Below the pieces are notes generated by a model. The model was not told the origin of the DNA. It made no database searches and saw only the letters and a program-made list of their open reading frames with translations. A DNA stretch of 64,000 nucleotides, from positions 71,843,227-71,907,226 of the forward strand of contig NC_081556.1 of assembly GCF_963082655.1 (NCBI RefSeq), written 5' to 3'. Positions 25,281 through 35,941 of this stretch are shown piece after piece; the first letter of the stretch is position 1, and every line of letters begins with the position of its first letter. The stretch comes from Stomoxys calcitrans. Lineage: Eukaryota; Arthropoda; Insecta; Diptera; Muscidae. The position numbers and the translations under genes are program-made.

Positions 25281-25991
25281 TTATCGTATGACCTTAAATA
25301 TCGGACTAGCCCTGGAAACCGCGATGTCTCTGCTAGAAACAACCAAGATCTTCACAAAATGAGGCAGGAAGAGAAGAATCGAATCCAGTTGGAGTTTAAA
25401 CAAAAGGGACTTATAATAGATAAACCTCTTTACGGATACGGAAGCACAAATGATGGCAACTCGGCAAGGCGGTTTTTTGAGGACCCCGTATCGACATCTA
25501 AAATAACCGGTCTTGATGAACACTTGCTAAGACGATTCAAAGTGATTTTGGCTGTAATCAATAGCAAAAAGATGATAAATTCAACCAAATTTGAAGCTTA
25601 TAGTAATGACACAAAAAACATTTTATCTGATTTATATTCGTGGAAAGCTTTAACACCGACAGTACATAAAGTCTTACATCATGGCAAGGAAATTGTGGAA
25701 TACAACATACTTCCGTTAGGAGAACTTACAGAAGAAGCTCAGGAATCCCGTAATAGAGATGTTAAACAGTTCCGGCTTTTCAATACCCGAAAGAGCACCA
25801 AATTTAACCAAAATTATGATTTACTTCAATATTTATTGTTATCGTCTGATCCGGTACTATACAGCATCAGAACTAAATGGCTACCAAAAATATGTGACGA
25901 TATAGATAAGGACGATCCCGATGCCATTCAAATTAAAGAGCTTTTAAATTTTGATACCTTAGATTATTTGGTAGAGAATAAAATCAAATAA
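25254..25991 (+). pseudogene. duplicated Transib transposase C-terminal fragment
   Basis: The open frame of 245 codons is a byproduct of the inverted duplication: the first seven codons read loop sequence in the wrong strand and the remaining residues repeat the C-terminal domain of the minus-strand frame with no amino-acid change. It holds the third catalytic residue region (EEAQESRNRD) but neither Asp, so it cannot act as a transposase alone. Confidence 0.85.
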
Positions 25992-27470
25992 TACAAAACT
26001 AAAATGCTTTTTTATTTTGGGAGTAGCTAATATACATATAAACGCACGCCGATGCGAAGTGTTTTCGCTCTAAAACACATATTTTTATTCCAATTTTTTT
26101 AAACTTTGGCAGGAGACCTTTTTTTATTCTAACACATTTGTATTGTAAACCCTGGGCAAATCTATCAATGTTTTAGTGTAGGCCCCATATAAGGTTCCAT
26201 TTCACAAATAGACATTTTTATATAGAGTTTAATGAAGTGTAAATGAATTTTAGAGTAGATAGAATCCGAGTTGAGAAATGTTTTATACATCGTTGGAAAG
26301 GTATGAAAATTTCCTTTACGATAAGGTATGTTGCGTAAATATGGCTATAGTGTGTCATGTGCAATTAGGACAACAAAAACAAAATTTGGGAAATTCGACT
26401 TTTTTGAAAAATTGACTTTTTTATTGCCGGTTCCATAAAATGGAATAGAATAGAGATATTTCCATGATTCTTTTTGTGTTTTGTAGAAGAAGTGTTACCA
26501 AATAAAAGTTTATTTAACATCTTTGCAATAAAATGTGACGTAATACTTGTTTTTTAGCAATGAATATAGCACTACTTGAAAATTGACTTTTTTCAGTATT
26601 TTGATCGCTACGATCTCATTTATGGCTAGGATATGGCGAGACATACCTTAAAATGTTGGGAACATTTTAAGCTTTCATTTAAGTTCAAAAAAAGCGAAAA
26701 AATCCCCGTGGAACTTTTTTTCCAGTGAGAAACTTTTGAAGTTTAGTAAAAAAATTGGCCATTTTGGTCTTAAGATAACGGTGTTGTTTGATATCGAAAT
26801 TAGCCAAATTAGCACTTAAAACTTTTCTTAATACCTCGACTTTGTGAAAATGGAAAGAAATGATAATGCTTTGATGGCCAAAGTTTGCGAAAACTTAAAG
26901 GAAATGGGAGTATCTTTTTTGAAAAATTTTGCAATTTTTTGACAAAAAAAATATTTTTCATATTGAAAACGATGCCATTTTTAAACCGCCAAAGATATTC
27001 ACGTGATTCCTTTTGTATTTTATGCACACATATGCTGGCATAATTTGTGTGAAGTATGAAGTTTATAGCTTTAAAATTGACGGAGTTATTTAAAAAACAC
27101 TGAAAAAAACCAAGGCCAAATTTTCATATTTTAAAATTAAACAATTCATAACTCCTTAACAGTACACGATGGCATGGTACTTTATGCATAAGTTTTTTAG
27201 ATCTTGTCAAGCTCTTTCTCTAGAGTCCTAAATCATGTAAATCGGTTGAGTAGATCAAAAGTTATGGCCCCCAGAAGCTTGGAGAAGTCAAAAGTGGTCA
27301 ACTTTCACACCCTGTAGCTCACCCTGTATTAAAGATATGGACCAACAACAGCACTTTTCTGAAAGCCTATGTCCTCCTCTACAAATGTCTAGAACATTTT
27401 GTATGGCTAAAATCAACAGATAAAAAGTTGTAGACTTATTTCCAATTTTTTTGCCATTTGGCCCACTGTG
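25274..27470 (+). repeat. right arm of Transib inverted repeat, with duplicated transposase C-terminus
   Basis: The reverse-complement copy of the left arm. Its coding part (25274-25991, plus) gives the same C-terminal ~237 residues, from LHLSYDLKYRTSPGNRD to the stop after YLVENKIK, including GSTNDGNSARRFF and the EEAQESRNRD glutamate. An accidental upstream ATG at 25254 lies in the loop. About 1.48 kb of noncoding sequence follows to the terminus CCCACTGTG at 27470. Confidence 0.9.
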
Positions 27471-27475
27471 CGTCG
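27471..27475. repeat. 5-bp target-site duplication CGTCG (right)
   Basis: The direct copy of 22652-22656, immediately outside the second CACAGTG terminus. Beyond it the LINE RT coding sequence resumes. Confidence 0.85.
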
Positions 27476-29172
27476 GTTTAACATTATTGGAAGCACCTTC
27501 AATGTCAAGAAATGCTGTCATTGTATATTCCTTGACAGCGAGAGAGCCCTCTATGTAGCAGACGCTGTTTCAGTGGATTTGCCCTTACCATATACCCTCT
27601 ATGTAGCAGACCCTGTCGTGAAGGGCTGTTTCAGTGGATTTGCCCTTGCCAAATGCATGCTGCTGCCCCGACAGGCGGTCTACAGGGATCTTTGCCCCAT
27701 GATATGTTTCTTCAGCTTAAAGGATGACAGACTAATATGACGAAAATCTCTCGCCTTCGTGTGGTAGGGTTTTCCTGCTTTCGGAATGAAAATTACCTTC
27801 ATGTCCCTCCATTCCACAGGTATATATAATTCGTTCTGATACAAGCAGAGTATATCTTCCTACGCCAGGGAACCAGTCTATCAGACACAGCTTGTAATTC
27901 AACCGGTGATACATTATCAGGGCCTGGCGAATTAAAGGTGTCGAAACTTCTCATCGTCCAAAGAATTTTTGGCTCAGACCCAATTTCTCTAATAGCCTCC
28001 GACGAATGCATACCAGTGACAACCTCTTCTGGCGCCACGTTGTCCGTTGAAGAATTTCCCAGAAAATGTGTATCAACGAGTAGTTAGTGTTTCCTCACTA
28101 AACATTGTCCATACATTCTGTGACTTGTGAACATACCCCACTGTAATTGGTCTCGCGGACAGAATCTTTCTTAGTCTAGAGACCACAGATTTATCCTCTA
28201 CGGAGCTGCAGAATTCTACCAAGGATTTGTTCTGAGCATTTCTATAGCCCTTATATTTTCCCAGCTCAGCCTTATAGATGTCCGAATCGTGTGGTGCTCT
28301 TGTAGCTTTTGCTCTGTTGGCGATCGCTGTTTGCCTCTTGGCTTGGCACTAGGGCATGCACGCTGACACAAGCGAGTGGTCCGCTTGGCCACTATATCTA
28401 TATCCTCCGTAGTTTCCACTTCCTTTTCTGGTCTAGAAGGGGGAAACGTGCAGAATTTGTGCCGAAATTTATCCCAATCCGCCTTTTTTCTGCTGAACCG
28501 AGGGACCACTACTCCAGTATTTCCTCCAAGGCTGAAACTAGCATAACGATGATCAGAGAAGCTGTGGTCATCCAACACTTCCCAGTCGCATATTCTTCCA
28601 CTTATATCTTCCGATACAAAGGTAAAATCTAGTACCTCCTGTCTGTTCCTGGTAATAAAGGTCGGTTTATCCCCTTTATTACAAATCACCAGATAACAAC
28701 TTACAATATATTCAACCCCTTTCGTTGATATCCGAACTTCCCCATATCTGGTTATGTGCAGTAGCATCACTTTCACAATGAGTCTTTTCGTCCCTACAGA
28801 AGCAGCTTTAACCAGCGACTTAAAGTTTGAAGGCGGCATCTGTGAATCTTGTGTCATATATAGGGAAGACAGCCAGTAATGAGACTTGTTTATTTCAAGG
28901 CTGGCTACTACTAAATCTTCAGTGCTTAGCGACGGAAGAAGAAAAACATTTAGACTACTCTTTGCAAGAAAACAGGCTCAGTGTCTCCCATTCCCCGTAC
29001 TCTTGAGAAGTTTAAATCCCGAAATTCTTAGTCCACGAACCATTCCACCCCACACCCATGGTTCCTGGATAAGAACCACGTCAAATCCCCCTGCCATCAG
29101 GAGGACCTTTAGTGCCGCGGAAACGGCCTTACAATGGTGGGGATTTATCTGTAGAAACCTGACCATAGTCAA
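27471..29172 (-). pseudogene. LINE (NLR-1) ORF2: endonuclease and start of RT, 5' part of split copy
   Basis: ORF2 begins at the ATG at 29172 with MVRFLQINPHHCKAVSAALK and DVVLIQEPWVWGG, the N-terminus of an apurinic-type endonuclease that nicks target DNA. The domain continues through 28857-28216 (NRQEVLDFTFVSEDIS; DDHSFSDHRYASFSLGG, the catalytic SDH region). RT follows with GPDNVSPVELQAVSDRL near 27900 and AFLDIEGASNNVKP at the Transib junction. Frames shift several times, and a partial ~50-bp tandem duplication lies at about 27547-27649. The best family fit is the I/LOA/R1 group with RNase H (inference). Confidence 0.8.
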
Positions 29173-30504
29173 GATTCAGAACTTCAACCACTATTGTGGT
29201 AGCCTCGTCTTCTGATTCCACCAGGAGTTCATACTCACAAGATTCGTTAGAACTTGTCATGATGAGCTTCCGCACGCATTCAGGGGCAGGTGAGATAGCT
29301 GTGGAACCACTCTTCCTCACAACACTGAACACTTGCGGTGTGGACGATTTCTCCTTAGATGCTTCACTAACAGCTGCTGTCAAAGTACTTTCTGAGTTCC
29401 GTGCTTCCCCGCTGACGCACACTTTGAGCCTAGTCCAATTTTGCGACCCATCCGCATAGGGCTTTTCGGGTCCCGTTTCGATGCCATTCCCTCCTGTCTC
29501 GACCGTGGTAGGGGGATTTTCACTCTCCTGCAATCCGTCAGACTTTAGCGATGTGGTCGGTAGTTCCTCAGGCAAGTGTTCAGTAACAACTGCTGAATCG
29601 TCTTCTGATTCCCCAAACCCACAGCTTCTATAGACCTTCAGTTTTAACTTGTTGAATCCGTAGAATTCAACCCCTTCAGACATGTTGAGGTCTGCGACAC
29701 AGCCGGAGTTTAGTACGAATACTGCATGTCTCCGGTCGCCATCAGCCTTATCCAATCTTCCAGTCAGTAGTTGAAAGATTGGGATTACATTCCCTTAGTC
29801 TTCCAAGTATGGATTCAGGACCGAGGGAATCATTGGTATGCAATCATGCGCCATTGGTCGAGAAGGAATATCTTTCTTCTTGAATCTAGACGTGTAGTCT
29901 TTGGGGTAGCCTGTGGAACGAATTCCTGAGCCCACTCCCTAAATCGGTCCACTACCTATTAATGAAAGTCTTAGGATCATTCGCGTCAAGCCTCTCAATA
30001 AACCTGAGAGCAATGCGTCTACTATTATTTCAACCTTTTAAAGAGCGTGTTGGTTTGCCGGGGAAGGCCGATGGCCTAGACAAATTGTAGACATGCAAAG
30101 AAAGAATAGGTTCGGCTTTGTCCTTGAAGCTCGAACCAGGTGTCTTCGTCAAAAGCCCCTGCTGACCAGTCGTCTGTCCGCTAGTGGAGCCTGGAGCAGC
30201 CGCTCCAACAGTCGAGGTTACATTAGCAGACAGCGTGCTACGGCCTGATACCACCACCGCAGCTGTTGGGTCTTTGGCCTAAATTCGGAAGACTACTCAG
30301 AAGAAGACTTGGGCAAGATAATTTAGATTGTCTAAGCACAGAAGACATTGACAACAGTGTCAACAGGATTACGACTGCAATAGTAGAATCTTTAAAATAT
30401 AGCTTTACTCTTTGATAAAGGAAATCAGCCCATGAATAACCCTGGATGACTGGGAAGATTCGATGCATTGGCAAAGAAGTCCGCTTTAGAACAGAGCACG
30501 TCAT
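29129..30504 (-). pseudogene. LINE (NLR-1) ORF1
   Basis: The minus strand upstream of ORF2 encodes a low-complexity, Ser/Thr/Glu-rich protein. The better part is 29755-29129 (VFVLNSGCVADLNMSEGVEF; NWTRLKVCVSGEARNSE; YELLVESEDEATTIVVEV). A more N-terminal piece at 30257-30030 has TSGQTTGQQGLLTKTPGSSF, and further frames run up to 30504. It ends at 29129, overlapping the ORF2 start by about 44 bp, as is common in LINEs. ORF1 proteins bind element RNA. Several frame changes make it inactive. The 5' untranslated part may extend to about 30680. Confidence 0.65.
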
Positions 30505-30685
30505 AAAAAGCGGAAATTTATTGGGATGTGTATTGTATCAAAGAATACAATAAAATTATCAGAACGGCCAGCACGAGCCGCCTGAAAGCTTTTCTGCGAA
30601 CAGGTCGATAACTTAGGCGATGCCGCCAAGATGAAGAATTTTCTCTTAAAACCCAAAGTTCAATCTGAAACGTAAGTAGGCGCCA

Positions 30686-31320
30686 CACAGTGGTATGGGG
30701 AAAAAAATTAGTGGAGGTAATTCTGTCATCTGTGTTGGGATAGAGATATCTAAACTTATGTGGTTAGAGCTGAAGTGTTATTTAGACTGTATGCCCATTG
30801 CCCATAAAATTTGGACACCTTGGCCTTACAAAATTTTGTTTGGGCGGCCAAAAGCGCATTTATGATCCGATTTTCTAAATATTGTATTTTATTTGCTGGA
30901 AAGAATATATATCTCCTACTAGAGTCAATACAAATTATGAAAATTTTATTAATACACATCTTCTTACAGCATAATAAGCAAAATTTAAAGCTTTACGTCA
31001 AATTTGACAAAAAATGCCTTTTTACATTTTTTGATTCGTAACTTGCATAACTTTTGACTAAAGAATCAAATTTTACCATAAATGCGGCAATAGCAAATTT
31101 TGTCAGCTTTCAAAACGGCTATCCGAAAATTGAAAACCGGTTAAGAAATGCCTTCACAAACAAATGTTTGTGAGTCGAATGTTTTGGACACTATAAAGAA
31201 TATCCCGCAGATAAAAGCATGTTTTTTGTAGGATTTTTGAGCACTTTCCAGCAAAAATTTGCAAGCTTCCCCGCACAGAAGCTTGCCAACACTCATCATG
31301 ACAAGATGGAAAGAATTTTG
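30686..31320. mobile_element. probable Transib-like fragment with CACAGTGG end
   Basis: CACAGTGGTATGGGGAAAAA begins at 30686 after CGCCA, close to the CGTCG target seen at other Transib ends. The following ~600 bp is AT-rich noncoding with ATAACTTTTGACTAAAG near 31050, a phrase resembling the arm sequence ATAACTTTTGATCTAC of the large Transib. No transposase frame and no second terminus were found. This is a tentative call. Confidence 0.4.
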
Positions 31321-31445
31321 TGATGATGAACACTTGGCGGACTCAGAAGGTGAAGCTAAGAGTGGTGGAAATTCTGAATCTTGACTTTAGTTCGGTTTCT
31401 GCAGATAAATCTCTACCATTGTAAGGCCGCTCCTACGGCATTATA

Positions 31446-32704
31446 TTGGGTTGCCCAAAAAGCAATTGCGGATTTTTCATATAGTTTTTTAACGGCTTGT
31501 GACTCTGTAATTGCATTCTTTCTTATGCCAGTTATCAGCTGTTACTTTAAGCTTTCTTTAGAAAAAAGTGCGCGAAATTTTATTTACATTTGTTTGTTTG
31601 GCGTCAATTTTAATATGGAGCCCACAAAGAAGCATTTTCGTCATATTTTACTTTATTATTTTCGTAAGGAAAAAACGCGGAGCAGGTTGCTAAACAGTTA
31701 CAAGATGTGTATGGTGATAAAGCCTTAAAAGGAAGACAGTGTCAAAATTGGTTTCGCAAATTCCGTTCACTTAAAGATGAGCCACGTTCAGGTCGGCCAA
31801 ATGAAGTTGATGATGACCAAATCAAAGCATTAATCGAATTGGATCGTCATGTAACTGAGCGTGAGATAGGAGAGAAGTTAAATATACCAAAATCAACCGT
31901 TCATTATCACATTAAAAGTCTTGGACTGGTGAAAAAGCTTGATATTTGGGTACCACATGTATTGAAAGCAATTCATTTAACAAACCGAATCAACGCTTGT
32001 GATATGCACCTTAAACGCAATGAATTCGATCCGTTTTTAAAACGAATCATAACTGAAGATGAAAAATGGATTATTTACAACAACGTTAGTCGAAAACGAT
32101 CATGGTCCAAGCATGGTGAACCAGCTCAAACCACTTCAAAGGCTGATATCCACCAAAAGAAGGTTATGCTGTCTGTTTGGTGGGATTGGAAGGGTGTGGT
32201 ATATTTTGAGCTGCTTCCAAGGAACCAAAATATTAATTCAGATGTTTGCTGTCAACAATTGGACATATTGAATACAGCCATCAAGGAGAAGCGACCAGAA
32301 TTGGTCAATCGTAAAGGTGTCATATTCCACCAGGACAACGCTAGACCGCACACATCTTTGGTCACTCGCAAAAAACTGAGTGAGCTTGGCTGGGAACTTT
32401 TGATGCATCCACCATATAGCCCTGACCTTGCACCATCAGACTACCATTTATTTCGATCTTTGCAGAACTCCTTAAATGATAAAACTTTCGGCAATGATGA
32501 GGCTATAAAATCGCACTTGGTTCAGTTTTTTGCAGATAAAGGCCAGAAGTTCTATGAGCGTGGAATACTAAATTTGCCAAGAAGATGGCAAAAGGTTATC
32601 GAACAAAATGGCAATTATATATTTGATTAAAGTTCTTTCTAAGTTTTAATAAAAATGCATTTACTTTCTTTTAAAAAATCCGCAATCACCTTTTGGGCAA
32701 CCAA
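31446..32704 (+). mobile_element. near-complete mariner transposon
   Basis: It is bounded by inverted repeats starting TTGGGTTGCCCAAAAAGC (31446) and ending TTTTGGGCAACCAA (32704, one C short), with TA on each side (31444-31445, 32705-32706). It is ~1.26 kb, the usual mariner size. It lies in the endonuclease-coding start of a LINE, whose sequence continues on both sides. Confidence 0.92.
31615..32630 (+). pseudogene. mariner transposase, one frameshift near the N-terminus
   Basis: The ATG at 31615 opens MEPTKKHFRHILLYYFRK. In the A-run at 31670-31675 the frame is lost by one base and continues in the frame open to 32630 (307 codons from 31707). Helix-turn-helix sequence VTEREIGEKLNIPKSTVHYH is followed by WVPHVL. 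Catalytic residues are visible in the 307-codon frame: D118 (ITEDEKW), D210 (FHQDNARPH) and D245 (SPDLAPSD), a DD34D spacing typical of mariner. The enzyme cuts the element out and reinserts it at TA. Apart from the single frameshift all domains are open, so inactivation looks recent. Confidence 0.9.
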
Positions 32705-33046
32705 TAGGTCCTTCTAGTGGAGGTGCAGAGGAATGGTTCGTGGACTAAGAATTCCTGAATTTAAACTACTCAATGGTACGGAGAATGGGTGGCACAGAGC
32801 TTGTATTCTTGCAAATAGTAATCGAAATGCTTTTCTTCTTCCGTCGCTAAACACAGAAGATTCGGTAGTAGCCAGCCTTGAAATTAATAGGTCTCATTAC
32901 TGGACTTTTCCGCATATGGCAAAACATTCAGAGATGCCGCTTTCAAGCCTTGTGTTGCCGGTTGAAGCCGCTTCTGCAGGGAAAAGAGCCTCATTGAAGA
33001 AAGTGATGCGAATGCGCATAATCAGGTATGGGGAAGTTCGGATAGG

Positions 33047-34113
33047 GATGAATTTGTGTTTGTTTGTAGGTTTGTTTGTGTGTTCCTTATAGACTCAAAA
33101 ACGGCTGAACCGATTTTCTTGACATTTTTACTAATGGTGCATAATGATCCCGTGGTGAAAATAGGGTACTACATTTTTTGATATCTGAAGGGGGAGCGGA
33201 CCCTCTCCCTTACATTAATTTTCAGAAACGCCAGATCTCGGAGGTGGGTGGTGCGATTTAAGCAAAATTTTGTGTGCTCCCTTATAGCAACCTACAAAGA
33301 AAAATTTTATATCCAATATTGGATGGGGTGCCTAGGGGGGTGGGGGTGCCCCCCACCCCCCTAGACAAATTTATTACCATAGCAATATGGGGCTCAAATG
33401 CAAGGTCTTTGGAAGTTAAGCACGAATCTGATATCAATGTTCGGGAAAAATATCTATGGGGACACCCCACCCCCATAACACCACCCAAATAGGAAGTATT
33501 TGATGACCATTGCAATATGAGGCTCAAATAAGAGGTATTTTAGAGTAGAACACAAATCTGATATATATTTTCAAAGCCAAGTCACTGAGTGGCCGCCCCA
33601 TCCCCTAAAACACTCCTCAAGTCGGTCATGCTTGCCGACTATGGAAAAATGGAGCTCAAATGAAATTTATTTGGGAGTAGACCATGAATCTGACATCAAT
33701 ATTCGGGACCAACTGTCTAGAGGACGTCCCACCACCATAACAACCCCCAAGACAATTTGGGTCTTCAAGACAGCGGAACTCGATATTCATAGTTTTTAGG
33801 GCCCATACTCCAAACCGGACACATTTGCTGGCTTTTTCAATAAGAGGTTTAAGTGAATGGTATTTGAGATTAGAAAACTAATTTGATATCCAATTTTGAG
33901 GCCAATGGCAATATGGGGTTCAAATATATGAGAATAAAGCACGTTACTGATATATTTTCAGGGCTTAGTGATTGGGGGACCACCCCACTCCGACTGACCA
34001 AGTCAATGTGGGGCTTTAATGAAAGGAATTAGGGGTAGAGCAAGAATTGATACCCACTTTCGGGACCAATTTTCTGGGGGTCTACCTTTTTCCCAAAATG
34101 CCCCACAAACAGC
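33047..34113 (+). repeat. module-repeat family X, 5' part
   Basis: It starts with TGTTTGTTTGTAGGTTTGTT and AAAACGGCTGAACCGATTTT. It then has tandem degenerate ~130-bp modules with ATATGGGGCTCAAATG, AGGTATTTGGGAGTAGA and GAATCTGATATC, separated by C-rich CCACCCCC. It is inserted in a LINE and itself interrupted at 34114 by a DINE-like element. No protein is encoded. Confidence 0.55.
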
Positions 34114-35526
34114 TTTTTTATACCCACCACCGACGGATGGGGGTATATTCATTTTGTCATTCCGTTTGCAACACATAGAAATATCCATTTCCGACCCTAT
34201 AAAGTATATATATTCTTGATCAGCGTAAAAATCTAAGACGATCTAGACATGTCCGTCCGTCTGTCCGTCCGCCTGTCCGTCCGTCTGTTGAAATCACGCT
34301 ACAGTCTTCAAAAATAGAGATATTGAGCTGAAATTTTGCACAGGTTCTTTTTTTGTCCATAAGCAGGTTAAGTTCGAAGATGGGCTATATCGGACTATAT
34401 CTTGATATAGCCCCCATATAGACCGATCCGCTGATTTAGGGTTTTAGGCCAATAAAGGCCACATTTAATATCCGATTTTGCTGAAATTTGAGACAGTGAG
34501 TTGTGTAAGGCCCTTCGACATCCTCCGTCAATTTGGCCCAGATCGGTCCAGATTTGGATATAGCTGCCATATAGACCGATCCTCCAATTTAGGGTCTTAG
34601 GCCCATAAAAGCCACATTTATTTTCCGATTTTGCTGAAATTCGGGACAGTGAGTTGTCTTAGGCCCTTCCACATCTTCCGTCAATATGGCTCAGATCGGT
34701 TTAGATTTTGATATAGCTGCCATATAGACCGATCCTCCGATTTAGGGTCTTAGGCCCATAAAAGCCACATTTATTATCGGATTTTGCTGAAATTCGGGAC
34801 AGTGAGTTGTGTTAGGCCCTTCGACATCATCCGTCAATTTGGCCCAGATCGGTTTAGATTTGGATATAGCTGCCATATAGACCGATCCTCCGATTTAGGG
34901 TCATAGGCCCATAAAACATTACCCGATTTTGCTGAAATTCGGGACAGTGAGTTGTCTTAGGCCCTTCAACGTCCTCCGTCAATACGGCTCAGATCGGTCC
35001 AGATTTGGATATAGCTGCCATATAAGCCGATTCTCCAATTTAGGATCTTAAAAGCCACATTTATTATCCGATTTTGAGAAAATTTGGGACAGTGAGTTAT
35101 ATTAGGCCCTTCAACATACTTCGTTAATTTGGCTCAGATCGGTCCAGATTTGGATATAGCTGCCATATAGACCGATCTCTCTGTTTTAGGTTTTGGGGCC
35201 ATAAAAAGCGCATTTATTGTCCAATGTTGCCGAAATTTGGGACAAGGAGTTAAGTTAAGTCCCTCCACATATTTCTGCAATTTGGTCTAGATCGATCAAG
35301 ATTTGCATATAGCTGCCATATAAACCGATCTCTCGATTTAAAGTCTTGGCCCCATAAAGGCGCATTTTTAATCCGATTGCACTGAAATTTGTGTGGTATA
35401 TAGTTCAGGTCGGTTTATTTTTATATATAATTATTAAAAAGACCAATATTTCGTTATATATATATCCGAGGTGGTGGGTTTCCAAAGTTCGGCCCGGCCG
35501 AACTTAACGCCTTTTTACTTGTTTTT
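34114..35526 (+). mobile_element. complete DINE-like element, second subfamily
   Basis: The head TTTTTTATACCCACCACCGA is at 34114. The tract TGTCCGTCCGTCTGTCCGTC lies at about 34249-34290. Modules with GCCATATAGACCGAT repeat at about 34415, 34566, 34719, 34872, 35017, 35162 and 35315 (145-153 bp spacing). The hairpin TTCGGCCCGGCCGAA is at 35488-35502 and the end is CGCCTTTTTACTTGTTTTT. Family X sequence continues on both sides, so it landed there without an obvious target duplication, as expected of Helitron-type insertion. It encodes no protein and would need a Rep/helicase in trans. Confidence 0.8.
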
Positions 35527-35860
35527 ACTGACCATCGCATTATGGGGCTAAAATAATGGTATTTGGGAGTAGAATACGATATGGGCCAAGTGTTTGGGGG
35601 CCACCTCGCCCCCGATAACACCCCTGAATCAGACATCATGAGAATATCGGGCTGAAATAAAGTATTTTAGGAAAGGAGTACACCTTACATTCAAACTTAA
35701 ATTCGTAGACCAATTAAAATCATATGGTATTCAGATAATTACAATATATTGTTAAACTGTTTATCAAGCGATATACTATTTTCGTAGCATGGTATTTCAT
35801 AAGCTCTTATATTGTCGAAAATAAATATTCCAAGGAAAATGTTGTTCTATATAAAGTAAA
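35527..35860 (+). repeat. module-repeat family X, 3' part
   Basis: GCATTATGGGGCTAAAATAA and GGTATTTGGGAGTAGAATAC continue the modules seen before 34114. Beyond 35700 the sequence loses resemblance and meets LINE sequence at about 35861; the exact boundary is uncertain. Confidence 0.45.
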
Positions 35861-35941
35861 AGAAGGCGCAACTTGTATATTATAAGTTACAATCTAGCGA
35901 TTTGTCATATAGGAAATAAACCGACCTTTACTACCAGGAAC

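Larger units (their letters stand above)
22657..27470. mobile_element. palindromic Transib (RAG1-related) element, two 3' ends
   Basis: The 4.8-kb insertion consists of a left arm (22657-24852), a 421-bp unique loop (24853-25273) and a right arm (25274-27470) that is the reverse complement of the left. Each outer end reads CACAGTGGGCC and abuts CGTCG. The arms hold ~1.5 kb of noncoding 3' sequence plus the C-terminal ~237 codons of a Transib transposase; the loop adds ~140 further codons on the minus strand. The 5' end and N-terminal coding part of a normal Transib are absent. The arms differ at only two places that I found: one base (23251 versus 26875) and one A/T in a homopolymer near 22675/27450. 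It interrupts the RT of a LINE. Confidence 0.88.

Noticed and set aside
29129..29755. A host gene for the Ser/Glu-rich 208-codon minus frame
   Set aside because: It lies immediately upstream of, and overlaps, a LINE ORF2 on the same strand, as ORF1 does; the homologous junction is repeated at 31325.
34415..35440. Regular ~150-bp repeats resembling an array such as CRISPR
   Set aside because: Unit length, lack of short identical repeats with unique spacers, and element head and hairpin ends show tandem modules of a DINE-like element in a eukaryote.
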